A stretch of DNA of 11,497 nucleotides, from assembly GCA_002316015.1 (NCBI GenBank), contig DCCS01000042.1, positions 1 to 11,497 of the forward strand. The letters are read 5' to 3'. The notes beneath the pieces were generated by a model. The model was not told where the DNA came from. It searched no databases and saw only the letters and a program-made list of their open reading frames with translations. This document shows, one piece after another, positions 7,019 through 11,497 of this stretch. The stretch comes from Prevotellaceae bacterium UBA1075 (GTDB taxonomy: Bacteria > Bacteroidota > Bacteroidia > Bacteroidales > Bacteroidaceae). A program made the position numbers and the translations under genes. The stretch's first letter is position 1. The number at the start of each line of letters is the position of its first letter.

Positions 7019-8380
7019 TCACTTCACCCATCCAGGATACTGAAAGTCGCAGTCGCGCCAATCGGGGTTGATGCGGATATAGGTACTCCGCTGTTTCTCC
7101 TTGATCCAACCGAGTATGCGCTCTTGGCTCCGTTGGTTTTCCACCACCCCCTTGAGCACCTGGAAGTCCTCGGCGATATTCGCGCGATGCGCCTTGATGC
7201 GGCTCTTCAGCCGCACGAGAGCGCACATGGTGATTCCCTTGGAGTTGACCATGGTGAATGGTTTGGATATTTCACCTGTCTGCATTCCCTCCACCACACG
7301 CGCCAGTTCAGGCGAAACGGCCGAGAGTTCGGCCATCTCAAAACGGGTGGTACGTTCACCGTTTTCCTTCGTGTTGGTCATGATTCCATGGTTGTTGCGC
7401 GTGTCCTTGTCATCTGAGGCATAGAGCACGGCATTCTCGAAACTGACCTTTCCCGTGCGTATGTCCTCGGCAATGGAGTCAAGGTGCGCCATTGCTGTGT
7501 CGATGTCGGCCTGCGCAACTTCGGGACGCATGAGGATATGCCTGCACTTCAGTTTGTCGCCACGCTTCTCTATCAGTTGTATGATATGGTAGCCAAAGTC
7601 GCTTTTCACTATCTTGCTCACCTTGGAGGGGTCTGTAAGCGAGAAGGCCACATTGGCGAAGGCTGGATCCAGTTCTCCCCTCCCCATGAAGGGAAGTTCT
7701 CCACCCTGCCGCGCGCTTCCCGGATCCTCGGAATAGAGACGCGCCAAGGTGCTGAAGGAGGTAGAGCCATTGCTCACTCTTTCGGCATACCCGCGCAACA
7801 CATCCTTCACGCGGTCGATTTCTTCCTGTCTGATGCGGGGCTGCAAGGCCAGCACCTGCACCTCCACCTGGGTGGGTATGAGCGGCAGGCTGTCTTCGGG
7901 CATGTCCTTGAAGTATCTGCGCACCTCGGCTGGAGTCACCTTGATGTCCGAGGTCAACCTTTCGCGCATCTTGCGCGCTGTGAGTTCGTTCTTGTACTGG
8001 TCAAAGAGTTCCTCGCGTATCTGTCTCATGTTCATCTGCATGTATTCCTCCAGTTTCTCCTTGGAGCCCGCCATGAGCACTTTCTCGTTGATGTCCTGCT
8101 CGACATATGGATTGACTTCCGCATCAGTAACCTCTACACTGTCAATAGCGGCCTGATGCAAAAAGAGTTTCTGTATGGCCAGCTGCTCTGGTATCACGCA
8201 GTAAGGATTGCCCGTCATTGAGTTTCCGTACTCGTTGCGCCGTTTCTCCACATCGGAGCGCAGAATGGCCTCATCGCCCACCACCCATACGATTTCGTCC
8301 ACCACATTTGTCTGTGCCAGAGAAGCCACAGCCCACAGAAAAGCGGCCATGAGCACAAGATACTTGTTACCTATTCTCAT
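7019..8380 (-). CDS. surA: SurA-like periplasmic chaperone with two parvulin-type domains
   Basis: The preferred start is the ATG at 8380, giving 453 residues. An in-frame TTG five codons upstream overlaps the previous stop and would put polar residues before the signal peptide, so it is less likely. Residues 1-22 form a signal peptide with a probable cut after SLA. The order then matches SurA: an N-terminal chaperone segment (about 26-165), a first parvulin domain (about 172-272) and a second (about 276-393), then a C-terminal helix. SurA helps outer-membrane proteins fold in the periplasm. The first domain keeps GGELPFMG (226-233) and GYHIIQL (263-269) but has VLAL where parvulins have HIL. 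The second keeps RHILMRP (280-286) but lacks the closing GYH motif. Prolyl isomerase activity is thus doubtful, while chaperone function is plausible. It lies 11 bases after the upstream PPIase stop and one base before the OstA-like start. Confidence 0.85.
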   Translation of the reverse strand: MRIGNKYLVLMAAFLWAVASLAQTNVVDEIVWVVGDEAILRSDVEKRRNEYGNSMTGNPYCVIPEQLAIQKLFLHQAAIDSVEVTDAEVNPYVEQDINEKVLMAGSKEKLEEYMQMNMRQIREELFDQYKNELTARKMRERLTSDIKVTPAEVRRYFKDMPEDSLPLIPTQVEVQVLALQPRIRQEEIDRVKDVLRGYAERVSNGSTSFSTLARLYSEDPGSARQGGELPFMGRGELDPAFANVAFSLTDPSKVSKIVKSDFGYHIIQLIEKRGDKLKCRHILMRPEVAQADIDTAMAHLDSIAEDIRTGKVSFENAVLYASDDKDTRNNHGIMTNTKENGERTTRFEMAELSAVSPELARVVEGMQTGEISKPFTMVNSKGITMCALVRLKSRIKAHRANIAEDFQVLKGVVENQRSQERILGWIKEKQRSTYIRINPDWRDCDFQYPGWVK

Positions 8381-8391
8381 ACAATTTCCCC

Positions 8392-9816
8392 TCAATGATT
8401 GTTCACCGTCTTAAGTACTTCAGTGTCAATCTCCACTTTGTAACGCTTCCTCAGGTCGCTCACGAAACTCCGCTCACGGTGACGCTGGTAGTCGCTCACC
8501 ACCTGGTTGCCAACGTCTGTCCACAGTGCAGGCCCCTTCTTGAGCACCTTTCCTAGCACCGCCACATGGGGATAACCCTTCATCTCTTTCACTTCGGCCT
8601 TCTTGTCCTTAAATGCAAGGCGATCCACCTGGCCATTCTCACCCTTTACAAACATGCGCCGCTCCATGCGTACGGTCACGCTGTCCTTGTTGAAAAGGTC
8701 GCGCACGGTGGCTGTCCACTGGCTCTCATCCACTTTCCTCAAGGCTTTTCTCACGGCCTTGACATCCTGGGATCTCTGGCAGTAATAGAGCATTCCACGG
8801 AAATGTGGTTCCTTCCAAGCATATTGTTTTTTGTGGGTCTTGAAGAACTTCTGAATGCCCGCCGTATCGGTCTTGGCCGGCTCCCACACCTCCCGCGAAC
8901 ACTCCTCAAAGAGAAGCAAGCCCTCGTAGTACTCCTGCACCAGATATTTTAGGTTGCGATCCTGGGCACAGAGGCGTTCCGTCTCCTCGTCCAATATCTG
9001 CTCCACGGTTTTGTGCGTGCCCGCATGCTGTGCCATGGAGTCAAGCACACTGGCCGACAACTGGTTCTCCAGCCCTTGGCTCTCCAGGTAACGCTGTATG
9101 TTAGGCTTTAGCTCCTCATAACTCTCAAGCGGTTTTTTGGCCAGGAGCTTTATCACATGGTATCCCACGGGAGAGAGGAATGGCTGGGAATACTGCCCCA
9201 CTTCAAGCGAATAGGCCACGTCCTCAAACTCTTTGAGTGTCTGGTTGGGGCCTATCCAGGGAAGCACGCCCCCATTGATGGCGGTCTGCCTTTCCTGCGA
9301 CACTCGCTTGGCCAACTCGCCAAAGTCAGCTCCAGCCTGTAGTGCGGCATACACCGAATCCATCCTCACCTTTACCGCCTGCTGCTCTTGAGGGGTCGCA
9401 TTCTGCGGCACGCGCAGAAAGATGTGGGCTGTCTGGAGCAACTCCTTGCCGTCCAGGCTGGCCAGGATACGGTCATAATAACTGCGGCACTCGCTGTCAA
9501 CCGCACCTGCGGGAATGAGCAGGGGGCGTATCTGCTGGTCGCGGTACATGCGGAACTCTTTGAGAAAACTGCTTAGCGTATCAAGATGGGCATCCTTTGC
9601 CGCCTGCACTTTGAGTTTGTAGTCGGCATAAAGTTCAGCATACTCTTCTATGCTCTTTTTGTCAACCACGCCCTCGGAGTTGTTCTTGTTATAGTTATAC
9701 TCGAACTCGCTACGTGTCACAGGCTGTCCGTTCACACGCATTACCACGGGGTCATCCTGTGCATATGCGCTTGCGCCACATGCCAGGAAGAGCAGGAGTA
9801 GCAGGGTCTTCTTCAT
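8392..9816 (-). CDS. Secreted parvulin-type peptidyl-prolyl cis-trans isomerase
   Basis: The 474-residue product starts with a signal peptide (KK, Leu-rich core, probable cut at AYA-Q, residue 19/20). Cys13 is not in a good lipobox, so a soluble periplasmic protein is favoured over a lipoprotein. A SurA-like N-terminal segment (about 22-120) is followed by one complete parvulin domain at about 125-227, with TAHIFLRVP (129-137), GGVLPWIG (182-189) and GYHVIKLL (218-225) all kept. This domain should catalyse proline isomerisation in exported, probably outer-membrane, proteins. The second half (about 240-474) has no intact parvulin motif; residues 337-430 may be a degenerate copy, and the end (SFVSDLRKRYKVEID) resembles the closing segment of Bacteroidetes SurA/PpiC-type proteins. 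The ATG is 22 bases after guaB and opens directly on the signal peptide. Together with the next gene it forms a folding pair upstream of the OstA-like gene. Confidence 0.9.
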   Translation of the reverse strand: MKKTLLLLLFLACGASAYAQDDPVVMRVNGQPVTRSEFEYNYNKNNSEGVVDKKSIEEYAELYADYKLKVQAAKDAHLDTLSSFLKEFRMYRDQQIRPLLIPAGAVDSECRSYYDRILASLDGKELLQTAHIFLRVPQNATPQEQQAVKVRMDSVYAALQAGADFGELAKRVSQERQTAINGGVLPWIGPNQTLKEFEDVAYSLEVGQYSQPFLSPVGYHVIKLLAKKPLESYEELKPNIQRYLESQGLENQLSASVLDSMAQHAGTHKTVEQILDEETERLCAQDRNLKYLVQEYYEGLLLFEECSREVWEPAKTDTAGIQKFFKTHKKQYAWKEPHFRGMLYYCQRSQDVKAVRKALRKVDESQWTATVRDLFNKDSVTVRMERRMFVKGENGQVDRLAFKDKKAEVKEMKGYPHVAVLGKVLKKGPALWTDVGNQVVSDYQRHRERSFVSDLRKRYKVEIDTEVLKTVNNH

Positions 9817-9838
9817 CTATGCTTGGTTCTTGTTGGTG

Positions 9839-11317
9839 TTACTGAGGGCGGCTGTAGTTGGGTGCCTCGCTGGTGATGGTCACATCGTGGGGATGGCTCT
9901 CCAGCACTCCGGCGTTGGTTATGCGCACGAACTTGGCATTATGCAGGGACTCGATAGTCTGCGCCCCGCAATACCCCATGCCACTGCGCAGTCCACCTAT
10001 CAGTTGGTAGATGACCTCTTGTACAGAGCCCTTGTAGGGTACGCGGCCAGCGATGCCCTCGGGCACAAGTTTCTTCACGTCCTTGACACCGGACTGGAAA
10101 TAACGGTCCTTGCTTCCGCACTCCATAGCCTCGAGCGACCCCATGCCGCGGTAGCTCTTGAATTTGCGCCCATTGTAAATGATGGTATCGCCAGGGCTCT
10201 CCTCGGTGCCGGCCACCAGCGAACCTATCATCACACAATAGCCTCCAGCGGCCAGTGCCTTGACCACATCACCGCTGTAGCGCAGCCCGCCATCCGCGAT
10301 AATAGGCACACCCGTGCCCTCCAGTGCCTTGGCCGCGTCATAGATTGCGCTCAACTGGGGAACACCCACGCCGGCCACCACACGGGTGGTGCAGATGCTG
10401 CCCGGCCCGATGCCCACCTTAACCCCGTCGGCTCCAGCCTCCACAAGCATGCGCGCGGCCTCACCGGTTGCCACGTTGCCCACCACGATGTCCACCTTGG
10501 GAAAGTTCTTCTTGGCCTCTTTGAGTTTTTCCACCACATACTTGCTGTGTCCGTGCGCGGTGTCTATCACAATGGCATCCACCCCGGCATCCACCAGAGC
10601 CCGCATGCGGTCCAGAGTGTCGGCGGTGACTCCCACGCCAGCCGCAACACGCAGGCGTCCCAAACTGTCCTTGCATGCCATCGGCTTGTCCTTTGCCTTT
10701 GTAATATCCTTGTATGTGATAAGCCCTACGAGCTTGTTTTCCTCGTCCACCACCGGCAGTTTCTCGATTTTGTTCTCCTGCAGGATTTTCGCGGCGGCAG
10801 AAAGGTCGGTCTTGGCGTGCGTGGTCACCAGGTTTTCGCTGGTCATCACTTCGACAATGGGACGGCACATGTTCTGTTCGAACCGCAGGTCACGATTGGT
10901 CACAATCCCCACCAGATGCCGCTCGTCATCCACCACAGGTATGCCTCCTATGTGATATTCGGCCATCAGTGCGAGTGCATCCTCCACCTTGCCGTTACGC
11001 CGGATGGTCACGGGATCATATATCATACCATTCTCGGCTCTCTTCACTATAGCCACTTGACGCGCCTGTTCCTCGATACTCATATTCTTGTGTATCACGC
11101 CGATGCCACCCTCGCGAGCGATTGCAATGGCCATGGTCGACTCGGTGACGGTATCCATTGCGGCTGTCACAAAAGGGATTTTGAGTTCAATGTTGCGCGA
11201 GAATCGCGTGGTCAGTTGCACCGTGCGTGGAAGCACATCCGAGTAAGCGGGAATCAGCAGGACGTCATCGTAGGTGAGACCGTCCATCACAATCTTGTCT
11301 GCAATAAATGAAGCCAT
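9839..11317 (-). CDS. guaB: Inosine-5'-monophosphate dehydrogenase
   Basis: This cytoplasmic enzyme oxidises IMP to XMP with NAD+, the committed step to GMP. The ATG at 11317 gives 492 residues, the usual bacterial length, and opens into the conserved N-terminus (ADKIVMDGLTYDDVLLIPAY). A longer frame running up to 11383 would include the promoter box and is rejected. The TIM barrel is interrupted by two CBS domains at about 98-155 and 160-215 (GGIPVVDDERHLVGIVTNRD and KLPVVDEENKLVGLITYKD), which in the family bind nucleotides and regulate oligomers. The catalytic Cys309 lies in GPGSICTTR (304-312), and the IMP-binding ADGGLRYSGD is at 341-350. The flap has GRVPYKG (424-430) with the Arg425/Tyr428 pair. 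Nothing essential is missing. It is the first gene of the unit, 23 bases below a promoter box. Confidence 0.98.
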   Translation of the reverse strand: MASFIADKIVMDGLTYDDVLLIPAYSDVLPRTVQLTTRFSRNIELKIPFVTAAMDTVTESTMAIAIAREGGIGVIHKNMSIEEQARQVAIVKRAENGMIYDPVTIRRNGKVEDALALMAEYHIGGIPVVDDERHLVGIVTNRDLRFEQNMCRPIVEVMTSENLVTTHAKTDLSAAAKILQENKIEKLPVVDEENKLVGLITYKDITKAKDKPMACKDSLGRLRVAAGVGVTADTLDRMRALVDAGVDAIVIDTAHGHSKYVVEKLKEAKKNFPKVDIVVGNVATGEAARMLVEAGADGVKVGIGPGSICTTRVVAGVGVPQLSAIYDAAKALEGTGVPIIADGGLRYSGDVVKALAAGGYCVMIGSLVAGTEESPGDTIIYNGRKFKSYRGMGSLEAMECGSKDRYFQSGVKDVKKLVPEGIAGRVPYKGSVQEVIYQLIGGLRSGMGYCGAQTIESLHNAKFVRITNAGVLESHPHDVTITSEAPNYSRPQ

Positions 11318-11339
11318 AACCTTTAGTTTATATTGCGTG

Positions 11340-11347
11340 CAAAGATA
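11340..11347 (-). promoter_or_regulatory. Putative guaB promoter, Bacteroidetes -7 box
   Basis: The minus strand reads TATCTTTG, an exact match to TAnnTTTG, followed by a likely transcription start near 11333-11335 and a short leader of about 17 bases before the guaB ATG. Nineteen bases upstream the sequence reads CTTC (11370-11367), a weak fit to the -33 TTG element. It probably drives guaB and the six genes behind it. No purine-sensing riboswitch fits in so short a leader. Confidence 0.65.
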
Positions 11348-11497
11348 TGAAATTTTGTCGAGGGCGGAAGCCACTTGCGCCATTTGATTTAGCGCGCCCT
11401 TCCTTTTTATGATATTTTATAAAAGGGTCTCCCATCCCTTATCTATCCCTTGGGGAGAGGGACAACACAGAGGATGGCGGCAGGGTATGTCGCTCCA
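11348..11497. other. Non-coding right edge upstream of guaB, with a weak hairpin
   Basis: No gene can be supported in these 150 bases; frames open to the window edge exist on both strands but resemble nothing. On the minus strand TCTCCC (11458-11453) can pair with GGGAGA (11433-11428), followed by CCCTTTTATAAAATAT. This could be a terminator of a gene lying beyond the window, but the stem has only six pairs and a 19-base loop. The tail contains a perfect palindrome TTTTATAAAA (11415-11424). The heptamer ATCCCTT occurs twice in the loop (11434-11440 and 11445-11451). Confidence 0.3.

Noticed and set aside
5731..7071. 446-residue plus-strand open frame opposite the OstA-like gene
   Set aside because: It is an antisense shadow with a His/Val-rich composition and no recognisable motif; the minus-strand protein has a signal-like start and family repeats.
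8381..8395. Upstream TTG start for the SurA-like gene
   Set aside because: It would add RGNC before the natural signal peptide, whereas the ATG at 8380 gives a normal signal sequence.
9830..11311. 493-residue plus-strand open frame opposite guaB
   Set aside because: It mirrors guaB codon for codon, is rich in His and Leu-Val as expected from antisense of GC-rich code, and resembles no family. guaB on the other strand is certain.
11318..11383. N-terminal extension of guaB to 11383
   Set aside because: The added residues are not part of the IMPDH family and the stretch contains the -7 box; the ATG at 11317 gives the standard length.
11409..11497. Plus-strand frame open to the right edge, starting MIFYKR
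   Set aside because: It is under 30 codons in view, overlaps the hairpin and palindrome, and resembles nothing known.

Overview
The window reads as an ordinary chromosomal stretch from a Bacteroidales bacterium, most like a GC-rich Prevotellaceae or Bacteroidaceae member; genus is not resolved. Three things support this: the PurB, TrpRS, MutL and GuaB sequences have Bacteroidetes-type features; two intergenic regions carry the Bacteroidetes -7 promoter box TAnnTTTG; and the gene order guaB - parvulin PPIase - SurA-like - OstA-like - small membrane protein - mutL is one I associate with this phylum (from memory, not searched).

Every supported gene lies on the minus strand, so transcription runs from right to left. 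At the right edge (11348-11497) is a short non-coding leader region with a weak hairpin and the guaB promoter. A compact run of seven genes follows: guaB (IMP dehydrogenase), a secreted single-domain parvulin PPIase, a SurA-like periplasmic chaperone, an OstA/LptA-like envelope protein, a 98-residue single-pass membrane protein, mutL and trpS. Gaps are between 1 and about 70 bases, and no internal promoter box was seen. A strong hairpin with a U-rich tail after trpS probably ends this unit. It is followed by roughly 200 gene-free bases, then a clear promoter for purB (adenylosuccinate lyase). A truncated ORF at the left edge looks like the disordered N-terminus of an RluB-type rRNA pseudouridine synthase.

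Functionally, the window joins purine synthesis (guaB on the GMP branch, purB on IMP and AMP synthesis), outer-membrane protein folding and LPS transport (two PPIase-like proteins and the OstA protein), mismatch repair (mutL) and tRNA charging (trpS). I found no mobile element, CRISPR array, tRNA, rRNA or defence system, and no convincing new system. The points most worth a second look are the degenerate endonuclease site in MutL, the complementary loss of active-site halves in the two parvulin domains of the SurA-like protein, the uncharacterised small membrane protein, and the RNA hairpin between trpS and purB.
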